From the NCBI GenBank assembly GCA_964502465.1, contig CAZCWX010000051.1, positions 1-27,395 on the forward strand: a stretch of DNA of 27,395 nucleotides, written 5' to 3'. Position 1 is the stretch's first letter. Each line of letters begins with the position of its first letter. Positions 6,737 to 14,675 of the stretch are shown here, piece after piece. Position numbers and translations under genes: made by a program. The DNA is from CAZCWX01 sp964502465. GTDB taxonomy: Bacteria > Desulfobacterota > Binatia > Bin18. The notes below the pieces were generated by a model. It saw only the letters and a program-made list of their open reading frames with translations. It was not told the DNA's origin and made no database searches.

Positions 6737-9205
6737 TCATGTGTTTCGATTGAGCGACGATGGTACCGCTGCTTCAGAAAAGCTCGATGGTTGGGCATTA
6801 ACTGGGACCGTTGCCGGCTCAAGTGCAATGTCGAGCACTTCGTCGATGGTCTCAATAAAACGGAACTGCATTTCAGCCCGGACGTTTGGTGGAACATCCT
6901 CGAGATCTTTTTCATTGCGTTGAGGCAAAATGACAGTTGTCACCCCTGCTCGCCGGGCTGCAAGGACTTTTTCTTTGACTCCGCCGATCGGCATGACTTT
7001 TCCTCGCAGCGTGATTTCTCCGGTCATGGCGAGATTCGGTCGCACTGGCCGACTAGTCAGCAAGGAGGCGAGAGCAGTGGCCATCGTGATGCCCGCAGAT
7101 GGGCCATCTTTGGGAATGGCTCCTGCCGGCACATGCATATGTAAATCACAGTTCTCGAAGAAATCTGCCGCAATCCCCAGACGATCGGCCCGCGAGCGAA
7201 TATAAGAGAGTGCAGCCTGGGCCGACTCTTTCATGACTTCCCCTAAGTGGCCGGTGAGGGTTAGTCCTTTTTTCCCCGCCATTCGTGTGGCTTCGATGAA
7301 CAGAATATCTCCGCCATTGGGAGTCCAGGCGAGACCGATAGCGACCCCGGGCTCGAGCTTGCGCTCAGCGACTTCGGCAAAGTATTTGGGTGGACCCAGT
7401 AACTCTGCGACTTTCTCCGCGGTGATTTCGGTCTTTTCCGTCTGTCCTTCGGTGACGGCACGAGCAACCTTACGGCACACCCGGCCAATTTCCCGCTCAA
7501 GATTTCGTACGCCTGCCTCATGGGTATAGTTGCGGATGATACTAAGGAGCGCATCGTCGGTGAAGACAATGAGGTCGATTGTCAGGCCGTTTTCCTTGAT
7601 CTGTTTTAGTACGATATGCCGCTTGGCGATTTCCAACTTCTCTTCTTCAGCGTAGCCTGCCAGCTCAATCACTTCCATACGGTCTTTCAAGGCTGGAGGA
7701 ACTGGCTCGAGATAATTCGCAGTGGTGATGAACATCACCTTAGAGAGATCAAATGGTACCTCGAGGTAATGGTCTGAGAAGGAGAAGTTTTGCTCTGGGT
7801 CTAAGACTTCCAAGAGGGCGGAAGCGGGATCCCCGCGAAAATCCATTCCCAGCTTGTCCACTTCATCAAGCATAAACAGCGGGTTGTTTGAGCTAGCGGT
7901 GCGGAGAGACTGGATGATCCGTCCAGGCAAAGAACCAATGTACGTTCGCCGATGCCCACGAATCTCTGCCTCGTCTCGGACCCCACCAAGCGAGAGACGG
8001 ATAAACTTCCGGCCCATGGCGCGAGCGATTGAGCGGCCGAGCGAAGTTTTCCCCACCCCAGGAGGGCCGACAAAGCAGAGGATAGGGCCTTTAGAGTCCT
8101 GCTTGAGTTTGCGGACCGCCAAATATTCAAGGATGCGATCTTTAATTTTTTCCAAATCGTAGTGATCTTCATCCAGGACTTGCCGAGCATGCGGGATATC
8201 GAGATTATCCGTGGTCGAGACGGCCCACGGCAGGTTGACAAGCCACTCAAGATAGGTGCGCACCATCGAGTGCTCAACCGACTCTGGGGGGATGATGCGC
8301 AACCGCTCGAGTTCATTTTCTGCCGCTTTCCGTGCCTCCTCCGGCATCTGTGCTGCGTCAATCTTGTTGCGTAGATCTTCTACCTCATTGGTGCGTGTGT
8401 CCCCTTCACCCAACTCTTTCTGAATCGCTCGCATCTGTTGGCGCAGGTAAAATTCTTTCTGATTCTTGCTCAGTTCGCTTTGTACTTGCGACTGAATTTT
8501 GTGACCGAGTTCGACGAGTTCAATCTCGCGGGTCAGGATCGCAGAGAGTTTTTCCAACCGCGAGCGAACATCAAGGGTGTTCAGCAGATCTTGTTTTTCC
8601 TCGATCGAGACATTGAGATTCGAGGCAATAAGATCTGTCACCTTGCTGGGGTCTTTGATGTTCATGACCACGCCTTGCAGTTCATCCGGTAGATACGGCA
8701 CCATGGAGACAAACTTGGCGAACTGACCCACCATGTGGGCTTGCAGCGCGTTCAAATCGCTTGACGGTTGGGCGGTATCCTGCAGGTGAGCAACGCGGGC
8801 ACGTAAATAGGGTTGACGCTGGATGTATTCGCGAATCTCGATCCGCTTGAGTCCCTGAACGAGGATGCGTATGCTGCCATCAGGGTATTTCAACATCTTG
8901 AGAATACGGCCGGCACTGCCACGTGAGAACAAGGCCTGGGGTTCAGGATTTTCGTCCTCTGGGTTTTTCTGAGCGGCTAACCCGAGGATACGATCACCTT
9001 TCAGGCAATCGTCAACAAGTGTCAGTGAGGGGCCCCGCGAAATGAGCAGGGGAACAATCGCAGACGGGAAGATGACGACCCCACGCAAGGGCAAGATCGG
9101 TAGTTCGGACGGAACGGTAATATCACGCGGATCTTCTTCAAAACCGATTGGGCCCTGTTGGGAAATTTCTTCCTCACTACTAGCGAGAACTTGGGTATCA
9201 GCCAT
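6737..9205 (-). CDS. lon: ATP-dependent Lon protease
   Basis: This is an 822-residue cytosolic ATP-dependent serine protease that degrades misfolded and regulatory proteins. The N-terminal substrate-binding domain begins at LPILPLRGVVIFP. The AAA+ module carries Walker A GPPGVGKT (about residues 380-387) and Walker B LFMLDEVDKLG. The protease domain has the Ser-Lys dyad: Ser at about 703 in KDGPSAGITM and Lys at about 746 in GGVKEKVLAARRAG. I chose the ATG at 9205 because TTGGAGGA lies about 8 nt upstream. The frame also opens at a TTG at 9220, but that codon is part of the ribosome-binding site. The length is normal for bacterial LonA. The gene is transcribed away from the divergent DUF2203 gene; I see no clear heat-shock promoter. 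Confidence 0.97.
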   Translation of the reverse strand: MADTQVLASSEEEISQQGPIGFEEDPRDITVPSELPILPLRGVVIFPSAIVPLLISRGPSLTLVDDCLKGDRILGLAAQKNPEDENPEPQALFSRGSAGRILKMLKYPDGSIRILVQGLKRIEIREYIQRQPYLRARVAHLQDTAQPSSDLNALQAHMVGQFAKFVSMVPYLPDELQGVVMNIKDPSKVTDLIASNLNVSIEEKQDLLNTLDVRSRLEKLSAILTREIELVELGHKIQSQVQSELSKNQKEFYLRQQMRAIQKELGEGDTRTNEVEDLRNKIDAAQMPEEARKAAENELERLRIIPPESVEHSMVRTYLEWLVNLPWAVSTTDNLDIPHARQVLDEDHYDLEKIKDRILEYLAVRKLKQDSKGPILCFVGPPGVGKTSLGRSIARAMGRKFIRLSLGGVRDEAEIRGHRRTYIGSLPGRIIQSLRTASSNNPLFMLDEVDKLGMDFRGDPASALLEVLDPEQNFSFSDHYLEVPFDLSKVMFITTANYLEPVPPALKDRMEVIELAGYAEEEKLEIAKRHIVLKQIKENGLTIDLIVFTDDALLSIIRNYTHEAGVRNLEREIGRVCRKVARAVTEGQTEKTEITAEKVAELLGPPKYFAEVAERKLEPGVAIGLAWTPNGGDILFIEATRMAGKKGLTLTGHLGEVMKESAQAALSYIRSRADRLGIAADFFENCDLHMHVPAGAIPKDGPSAGITMATALASLLTSRPVRPNLAMTGEITLRGKVMPIGGVKEKVLAARRAGVTTVILPQRNEKDLEDVPPNVRAEMQFRFIETIDEVLDIALEPATVPVNAQPSSFSEAAVPSSLNRNT

Positions 9206-9272
9206 TGGGGTATCCTCCAAAGCTGTTTCGGATAAGAAGCTTCATAAAAAAAACATAATACATGCCCTCTGC

Positions 9273-9301
9273 TTGCACAAGGGGTAAAGACTAGTTACAA
9301 A
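9273..9301 (+). promoter_or_regulatory. Candidate sigma70 promoter of the DUF2203 gene
   Basis: TTGCAC (9273-9278) and TACAAA (9296-9301) are 17 bp apart, about 26 bp upstream of the ATG at 9328. The -10 match is moderate. Confidence 0.4.
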
Positions 9302-9327
9302 ATCCCCAGAGTAGGTAGGGATTTCTT

Positions 9328-9756
9328 ATGAGTCAAGAGAAGCTCTTTCGTCTCGACGAGGCCAACGCGCTGCTTCCACAGATTGAACTCCTCATGGAGA
9401 AGATGCAACGCCTCGGGATAAAGATACGTGAAGAGGTTGAGAGCCTCGCCCGAGAGCGTCAGGCACAGACGTTAGCAGCACTGTCAACGCGCGAGTTGTT
9501 GCACCGCAAGCCGGCTCTGCGACAGTTATTTGAAGAAATGGCGCATGCGGTGCAAGAGATTGAACAATTTGGTTGCCATTTTAAGGGACTCGAATTGGGG
9601 CTGGTCGATTTTCCCAGCGAAATTGACGGTGAAGTGGTTGAACTGTGTTGGCAATACGGTGAGAAGGAAATCGCTTTCTACCATACCCGGACGGAAGGAT
9701 TCGCTGGCCGTCGTCCCCTTCACCCGCAACAACAGAAGCCCAGATATTACCATTAG
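9328..9756 (+). CDS. DUF2203 family protein
   Basis: This 142-residue cytosolic protein is recognisable as DUF2203. It has the N-terminal LFRLDEANALLPQIELLMEKM helix, a charged coiled-coil-like middle, and the family-specific C-terminal block HFKGLELGLVDFPSEIDGEVVELCWQ ... FAGRRPL. Members are small proteins of unknown function found in several bacterial phyla. The ribosome site is weak (GGTAGGGA). It is followed in the same direction by a HAD hydrolase gene after an 89-nt gap. No biochemical role should be assigned. Confidence 0.85.
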   Translation: MSQEKLFRLDEANALLPQIELLMEKMQRLGIKIREEVESLARERQAQTLAALSTRELLHRKPALRQLFEEMAHAVQEIEQFGCHFKGLELGLVDFPSEIDGEVVELCWQYGEKEIAFYHTRTEGFAGRRPLHPQQQKPRYYH

Positions 9757-9845
9757 GTGGTTTCCCATGTCGCCCTGTGTGCAGTATCAGTACGCTGCGA
9801 CGCGGCACAGGGGAGGACGGCCAAGCGTTGCTGAGGGCCTATAAT

Positions 9846-10589
9846 GTGAAAAAATATCGTGCAGTGCTTTTTGATCTTTTTGGCACAGTTGCCCTATTTG
9901 ACCGAGACAAATTGCCGCTCTTCGAGTGGAATGGGCAAACCTCTCGCTCGACCATGGGAGGGCTCCGTCCGATCATCGAGCAGAAAGTTCCCGGTGTCCC
10001 CTTTGCGCAATTTTTCACGGCTCTGTCCACGGTCAGCAAAGAACTGGGGGATATCCGTACCAGGGAAATGCAGGAGTTTCCTTCAGTGCAACGGTTTGCG
10101 TTAACGCTCTTGCGGATTGGCCTTGACGATTCCAGCGAAACTCGCGGTGTTGCCGAAGAACTATCCCGTGCGCATATGGCCCTTTTAGCTGTGGCGACGA
10201 CGATCCCCCAGTCGCATGTGCGGTTACTGGCGCAGGCACGTGAAGCCTATCGCACAGCCCTGATCTCCAACTTCGATCATGCGTTGACTGCGCGGGCAAT
10301 TTTACACCAAGGGCGAGTAGTCGAGCTCTTTCACCATATCACCATTTCTGATGAGCATGGTCTGCGCAAACCGCATCCGCAAATTTTTACCGATGCGCTT
10401 GCTGCTTTAGCAGTGCAGCCAGGAGAGGCATTATTCGTAGGAGACTCTCCGCATGACGATATTCTCGGCGCGAAAGGGGTGGGGATGGACACCGCCTGGG
10501 TCAATGCGTCGAGAGTCGATCTCCCAGAGCATGTGCCTGCTCCGGAGTACACTGTTCGTGCCCTTCCTGAACTCCACGCCCTTCTTTAG
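9846..10589 (+). CDS. HAD-superfamily hydrolase
   Basis: This haloacid dehalogenase-fold hydrolase is of about 247 residues. Motif I is FDLFGT, with Asp nucleophile and the second Asp replaced by Phe, as in the dehalogenase-type branch (DxYGT/DxFGT). Motif II is SNFDH, motif III the Lys in RKPHPQIF, and motif IV GDSPHDDILGA. The frame is open from a GTG at 9777, but the GTG at 9846 has GAGGG 8 nt upstream and places the protein start just before motif I, as is usual. An ATG at 9844 is out of frame and ends at once. It is probably a small-molecule phosphatase or phosphatase-like enzyme; the substrate is unknown. It is probably co-transcribed with the DUF2203 gene. Confidence 0.85.
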   Translation: MKKYRAVLFDLFGTVALFDRDKLPLFEWNGQTSRSTMGGLRPIIEQKVPGVPFAQFFTALSTVSKELGDIRTREMQEFPSVQRFALTLLRIGLDDSSETRGVAEELSRAHMALLAVATTIPQSHVRLLAQAREAYRTALISNFDHALTARAILHQGRVVELFHHITISDEHGLRKPHPQIFTDALAALAVQPGEALFVGDSPHDDILGAKGVGMDTAWVNASRVDLPEHVPAPEYTVRALPELHALL

Positions 10590-10601
10590 CACTGGATAAG
10601 A

Positions 10602-10625
10602 GACGATCGCCAGGATCGCGTCTTT
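10602..10625. terminator. Possible terminator hairpin between convergent genes
   Basis: GACGATC (10602-10608) and GATCGCGTC (10614-10622) pair with a two-base bulge around GCCAG, followed by TTT. It lies between the HAD gene and the convergent cyclo-ligase-like gene. The T-run is short. Confidence 0.35.
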
Positions 10626-10633
10626 GCGGCGAT

Positions 10634-11410
10634 TCATCCTTGTCGTGAGCCGGTGCCGCCCTGACGCAGACGTTTACGCAGAATCGGGATGGCGTTAATG
10701 CGAATGACGCGCAGCAAATCCCAGTAGATACCGCGTGGGCGCGGATAGACCGACCGTGTGGCGATGACCTCTTTGGGGGTGACGATGAAATCTACCGGGA
10801 GGTCGTAGGGGAACATGGGGATTTTATATAATACTAACTGGAGCGGATGAATAGTGGTGACAATCGGTGTCAGTTCTCGTACTTTTCCTTCTTCACGGAG
10901 GAGACCATATTCGAGATCAGAAAACCCGCCGCCTTTTCCTATCCGCGCCCCATCGCGACTGGCTGCCACTGAACCACAGACAATTAGATCGCTGTGACGC
11001 ATCTCACGTGGTGCTACTAAGCGGCCGTACTTCAGCGCACCACGGATGCTTGCCGCCAAGAGGGTGCGGCTCCCGAGCTTTTGGGGATCAAGCTCGACGA
11101 AACACTTCTCGGCTTTCAGTTGCGGGACTGCCATATAGAGCAGTTTTCCATCTGTCAGAGCAGCACGACGGACCGGCAGTTGTGGTGCATCGGGAGTGAC
11201 CTTCATGACTTGCGCCTTGCGCCACACGGTCAATTCGCGTAACAGTTTCGCGGCTGCTTCTGCTCCAAAGAAGTTGGGAATTTTCCCCTGAGCGCCAGGA
11301 AATCGGACAACCCCTTGTTGGGCCAGGAGGTGCCAGATGGTTGTCCGGATCTCTGCCTTCATGGTTGCTAGATGGCTACTATCGTGGGAATACCGCTCGC
11401 GTGCGGCCAT
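10634..11410 (-). CDS. 5-formyltetrahydrofolate cyclo-ligase-like protein (MTHFSD-type)
   Basis: This 258-residue protein belongs to the 5-formyl-THF cyclo-ligase fold family. The family enzyme converts 5-formyl-THF to 5,10-methenyl-THF with ATP. The ATP/substrate loop is recognisable as RIGKGGGFSDLEYGLL, followed by IVTTIHPLQLV. The N-terminal half (IWHLLAQQGVVRFPGAQGKIPNFFG and the AAKLLRELTVW helix) resembles the longer MTHFSD branch rather than the short (about 190 aa) canonical enzyme. Activity on folate is therefore not assured. The ATG at 11410 has AGGAA 9 nt upstream; an internal ATG at 11362 lacks a site. It is divergent from the acyl-CoA dehydrogenase gene. Confidence 0.78.
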   Translation of the reverse strand: MAARERYSHDSSHLATMKAEIRTTIWHLLAQQGVVRFPGAQGKIPNFFGAEAAAKLLRELTVWRKAQVMKVTPDAPQLPVRRAALTDGKLLYMAVPQLKAEKCFVELDPQKLGSRTLLAASIRGALKYGRLVAPREMRHSDLIVCGSVAASRDGARIGKGGGFSDLEYGLLREEGKVRELTPIVTTIHPLQLVLYKIPMFPYDLPVDFIVTPKEVIATRSVYPRPRGIYWDLLRVIRINAIPILRKRLRQGGTGSRQG

Positions 11411-11418
11411 AGCGACAC

Positions 11419-11441
11419 GTTCCTATTGCACTGTTCCTATT
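11419..11441. repeat. Direct repeat GTTCCTATT in divergent promoter region
   Basis: Two copies of GTTCCTATT (11419-11427 and 11433-11441) are 14 bp apart, just upstream of the cyclo-ligase-like gene and in its divergent intergenic region. The first overlaps its ribosome site on the minus strand. A regulatory role is speculative. Confidence 0.35.
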
Positions 11442-11571
11442 CGTTCATCATTCTACTACGCGTTCCCATACAGACCATAGAACGCAGCAAAAAACAATAC
11501 GCCGGACCGTGACAGGCAAAGACAAATCTCTTACGATCCACCGGGAAGATTCCGACTGACATGGAGGGGAC

Positions 11572-12759
11572 ATGGATTTTCACTTCACCGCCCAGGAAGA
11601 AGCCTTTCGCCGGGATCTCCGCGTGTGGCTGGAAGCGAATCTCCCGGTTGATTATGACCCAGAGCAATTCGCCTGGGAAATGGATGCCGAGGAACGGTTC
11701 CGCTTTCAAATGGACTGGCACAAGCGTATGCATGCAGGTGGCTGGGTCGGCGTTCACTGGCCTCAGGAGTACGGCGGCCGTGGGGCAACACTGGTCGAAC
11801 AACTCATCTTTCACGAAGAACTGGAGCGGGTACAGGCTCCTCAACCTGCGAATGTCTTGGGGCTGCTCATGGCTGGACCGGTCATCATGCACTGGGGTAC
11901 GGAGGAGCAAAAGAGGCGATATTTGCCTAAGATCCTCTCAGGCGAAGAGCTGTGGTGCGAAGGTTTATCCGAACCGGGGTCGGGTTCTGATCTCGCTTCG
12001 TTGCAGACTCGAGCCGTAGAAGATGGGGACTCTTTTATCGTCAACGGACAAAAGGTGTGGACAAGCTTGGCGCAGCGTGCACAGTTCTGCCAGTTGTTCG
12101 TACGCACGGATTCAGACGCACCGAAACATAAAGGCATGGCCTGTCTCCTGGTTGACCTGAGGTCGCCTGGGATCACGATACAGCCTTTGGTCCAGGTGAC
12201 AGGGGACGCGGAGTTTAATGAAGTCTTCTTTGAAGATGTGCGTGTGCCAAAGGCCAACCTTGTTGGCGGGAAAGATCAAGGTTGGCAGGTGTTGGTGACA
12301 ACGCTGATGTTCGAACGGTCTGGTATCGGGCTTGATCTTCCTGTAGATAGTACGCTGCGTCAACTGATCGCGTTGACCCGGCAGGTTCAGATCAATGGGC
12401 AGCCTGCGAGTGCGGATCCCGCAGTCCGTCAGAAGCTGACTCAATTTGCCATCGAATGTAAGGCCATTCGCTATAATACCTTTCGCCATCTCACTCGCCG
12501 GCTTAAGGGGCATCCTCCAGGGCCGGAGGGCTCCATAGGCAAGCTTGCTGGTAGCGAAGTAGGGATAAAGATGGCCGCGTTTGCCACTGAGGTGCTCGGC
12601 CCATACGCCGCTCTTGCGTTAGGAGAACCGCGTGCACTTGAGCGAGGAAAGTGGGCGCGCCTGGCACTTGGTGCACGAGCGCTGACTATTGCTGGTGGCA
12701 CTTCTGAAGTCCAGCGAAACATTGTGGGCGAGCGCGTACTCGGGTTGCCGAAGGGATAG
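11572..12759 (+). CDS. Acyl-CoA dehydrogenase family protein
   Basis: This 395-residue FAD-dependent acyl-CoA dehydrogenase has the full-length domain order. An N-terminal helical domain (FTAQEEAFRRDLRVWLEANLP) is followed by GWVGVHWPQEYGGRGAT and the flavin-contacting strand LSEPGSGSDLAS. The middle domain contains INGQKVWTS-like VNGQKVWTS. The C-terminal helical domain ends TIAGGTSEVQRNIVGERVLGLPKG. The start has GGAGGG only 3 nt upstream. It oxidises an acyl-CoA to the enoyl-CoA and passes electrons to ETF, but chain length and branching preference cannot be read from the sequence. No beta-oxidation partner lies beside it. It resembles the FadE-type paralogues that are numerous in lipid- or steroid-degrading bacteria. 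Confidence 0.92.
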   Translation: MDFHFTAQEEAFRRDLRVWLEANLPVDYDPEQFAWEMDAEERFRFQMDWHKRMHAGGWVGVHWPQEYGGRGATLVEQLIFHEELERVQAPQPANVLGLLMAGPVIMHWGTEEQKRRYLPKILSGEELWCEGLSEPGSGSDLASLQTRAVEDGDSFIVNGQKVWTSLAQRAQFCQLFVRTDSDAPKHKGMACLLVDLRSPGITIQPLVQVTGDAEFNEVFFEDVRVPKANLVGGKDQGWQVLVTTLMFERSGIGLDLPVDSTLRQLIALTRQVQINGQPASADPAVRQKLTQFAIECKAIRYNTFRHLTRRLKGHPPGPEGSIGKLAGSEVGIKMAAFATEVLGPYAALALGEPRALERGKWARLALGARALTIAGGTSEVQRNIVGERVLGLPKG

Positions 12760-13002
12760 TGGGTTGTGCGTAGCGATGATGCGGCTGGATGGTGAGTTAC
12801 AGGTATCCTTGTCTCTCTTGCTGCTGAAGAGACTCTTGTGAAGAGTGCTGTCGCCGCTCGTCGCGCCTCGGCTAACCAATATCAGAGTGCAACGGTTACT
12901 TTCATTCTCTCGAAAAAATTTTCTACTAAAGAGGAAAGAGCGCGTATATTTCAAGTGTTGGAAGAGAATCGAGATTGCGTGGGAGCAATCAGTGCTCCTG
13001 AG

Positions 13003-13048
13003 TTATTCACCGCCCCTGTGTATAACCTGTGGATATCCCTGTGAATCA
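13003..13048. promoter_or_regulatory. Cluster of DnaA-box-like nonamers
   Basis: On the minus strand TTATACACA (13017-13025) fits the TTATNCACA DnaA box exactly. ATATCCACA (13028-13036) differs at one position and TGATTCACA (13040-13048) at two. A plus-strand TTATTCACC (13003-13011) differs at one. The three minus-strand boxes are spaced 11-12 bp, about one helical turn. No replication gene is nearby. Confidence 0.4.
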
Positions 13049-13164
13049 TTGCCTGAACCTGGAGGAAAAACGCCTGCTTGTTCAGTTGTGCCTCCATTTT
13101 GAGCAGCAGTGTCTGTAGGGGCAAGGATAGTTAGAGACCAAGAAGAGCACCCCAGTAAAATCGT

Positions 13165-13193
13165 TGAGAAGCATCACAAGAGCTTTTATAGCC
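13165..13193 (+). promoter_or_regulatory. Candidate promoter of the small membrane protein gene
   Basis: TTGAGA (13165-13170) and TATAGC (13188-13193) are 17 bp apart, about 100 bp upstream of the ATG at 13292. Confidence 0.4.
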
Positions 13194-13291
13194 AGAGTAC
13201 GCATAGTAACGCAATTTTCTTCGTGCACGGATTTTCTGAGAGAGCAAGTGTGAACGTTCTACTAATAAGGCCGCGATAGCAAGGAGGAAAA

Positions 13292-13600
13292 ATGCCATCG
13301 AAAGACCCGCGTATAGAAATGCAAAACCAGAACCCCGATACCAGTGTCACTGTGAAGCGGGTCGAGCGGTGTCTTCGGCTCTTGACCTGGCAGATGTTTT
13401 TTCTTCTGGCGCTGCTCCTGTACATGGTGATGGGGCCTCAACCAGGTCGCTACCAGTTCACTGTGGCAGGAGAAGATGTTCTCGTCTTTGATACGGCCTA
13501 TTCCCGTGCCTTTGCCGTCAAGTTACAAAAACAGGCTGTGCCGCTAGGCAATAATCCCGAACCCGGAGCCCCGCCGGCTGTGGGGGGGAGCAAAGAGTAA
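13292..13600 (+). CDS. Small single-pass membrane protein of unknown function
   Basis: This 102-residue protein has a clear ribosome site (AAGGAGG, 6 nt before the ATG), which supports a real gene. The first 28 residues are polar and charged. One hydrophobic helix lies at about residues 30-48 (LLTWQMFFLLALLLYMVMG). A soluble tail of about 50 residues follows, ending in a proline/glycine-rich segment. It has no signal-peptidase motif and no recognised domain. It precedes the LLM oxidoreductase gene by 78 nt in the same direction, so the two may be co-transcribed. I do not recognise the family. Confidence 0.68.
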   Translation: MPSKDPRIEMQNQNPDTSVTVKRVERCLRLLTWQMFFLLALLLYMVMGPQPGRYQFTVAGEDVLVFDTAYSRAFAVKLQKQAVPLGNNPEPGAPPAVGGSKE

Positions 13601-13678
13601 GACGTGATAGACAGTACATCGTCTCACGTCTGATGTATCTCGCGCCCAGCAGGATCAGCTCTTAACAGAGGAGTCATT

Positions 13679-14638
13679 ATGTCTCGAATAGGTGTGGTCC
13701 TATCTACCGCAACTGAAGCGCCGCCGAAAGAATTTGTGCGGCTCGGACAGTTGGCAGAAGAAAGAGGCTTTGCGGCAATCCTGGTCAATGAGGGGAGGGG
13801 GGACGCGCTCGCCTGTGCTGAGGCGATTGCACTTGGCACTGGGCACATCAAGGTTGGTACGAACATCGCCAACATTTACTTTCGTCATCCCTTCCTGGCT
13901 GCGATGACGGCAGCGACTATTTCAGACTTGTCTGAGGGTCGGCTGGTCCTTGGGCTTGGTATCAGCCATCGACCCCTGATCGAGTCGTTGGGCATGAAAA
14001 TGGAGCAGCCGCGCGAGTACATGCGACTCTATGTACAAACGGTGAAGAGGGCTCTGAGTGGCCAGTCCATTGGGTCGTTTTTCCATCCGCGTCCAGCAAC
14101 GTATCCAGTGCCTCTGTATGTCGCGGCTGTGACAACTGAGAGTGCAGAAATCGGTGGAGAGCTGGCAGACGGGATTATGCCGTTCTTACCTGCGCGCTCG
14201 TATCTGACCAGGTTGGTCGAAGCGGCCAAAGGTGCTGCTCGGCGAGCTGAGAAAGATCCACAGACGATCGATTGTATCGTCAGCATTCCCACATTTATTG
14301 CCGACGACATCGAACAGGCCCGTTCAGCTGCTCGCTACAATCTCGCGTTCTTTGCCCAGCTTCCTTTTTATCGCAAACAATGGCGCCGGTGTGGGTTTGT
14401 GGACGAAGTCAACGCCTTGCAAGAAGCCTGGAAGAGGAACGATCGGCGTGCGGCAGCAGCCCTGGTCTCTGACCGTATGGTTGAGGAAGTGTGTGTGTTT
14501 GGCCCACCGAGCTTGTGCCGCGAACAGCTTGCCGCCTTCCATGAGGCGGGTGCCGCGATGCCGGTGATTGCCGTCAGTCCGGTGAACGAGGATCGGTTGG
14601 CAGCGACGCGCAAAGCGCTGAGTGTGTTAGCGCCGTAG
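13679..14638 (+). CDS. LLM-class flavin-dependent oxidoreductase
   Basis: This 319-residue luciferase-like monooxygenase-fold TIM-barrel protein starts 6 nt after GAGGAG. Family features include IGVVLSTATEAPPKEFVRLG then LAEERGFAAILVNE at the N-terminus, GTNIANIYFRHPFLAAMTAATISDLSEGRLVLGLGISH, and a late VFGPPSLCREQLAAF followed by PVIAVSPV. Members use F420 or FMN to oxidise or reduce a wide range of compounds. The split pattern and short length are closer to the F420-dependent branch, but the cofactor cannot be fixed from sequence reading. No F420-biosynthesis gene is in the window. It is convergent with gshB, 37 nt apart. Confidence 0.88.
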   Translation: MSRIGVVLSTATEAPPKEFVRLGQLAEERGFAAILVNEGRGDALACAEAIALGTGHIKVGTNIANIYFRHPFLAAMTAATISDLSEGRLVLGLGISHRPLIESLGMKMEQPREYMRLYVQTVKRALSGQSIGSFFHPRPATYPVPLYVAAVTTESAEIGGELADGIMPFLPARSYLTRLVEAAKGAARRAEKDPQTIDCIVSIPTFIADDIEQARSAARYNLAFFAQLPFYRKQWRRCGFVDEVNALQEAWKRNDRRAAAALVSDRMVEEVCVFGPPSLCREQLAAFHEAGAAMPVIAVSPVNEDRLAATRKALSVLAP

Positions 14639-14675
14639 CGGCGAGGAAAAAAAGCCCGGTTCCAGAAAGAGAGAT

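Larger units (their letters stand above)
12760..13291. other. 532-bp gene-poor region with DnaA-box-like cluster
   Basis: Only short frames without family features are open here. The region contains a small perfect hairpin ACTCTT-GTG-AAGAGT (12832-12846), an AT-rich patch near 12900-12930, the DnaA-box-like cluster at 13003-13048 and a candidate promoter for the next gene at 13165-13193. Confidence 0.55.

Noticed and set aside
9206..9220. Upstream TTG start for Lon
   Set aside because: The TTG is part of the TTGGAGGA ribosome-binding site of the ATG at 9205.
12838..13102. Two overlapping short plus-strand frames in the gap after the acyl-CoA dehydrogenase
   Set aside because: No ribosome site, no hydrophobic or domain pattern, and they overlap the DnaA-box-like cluster.
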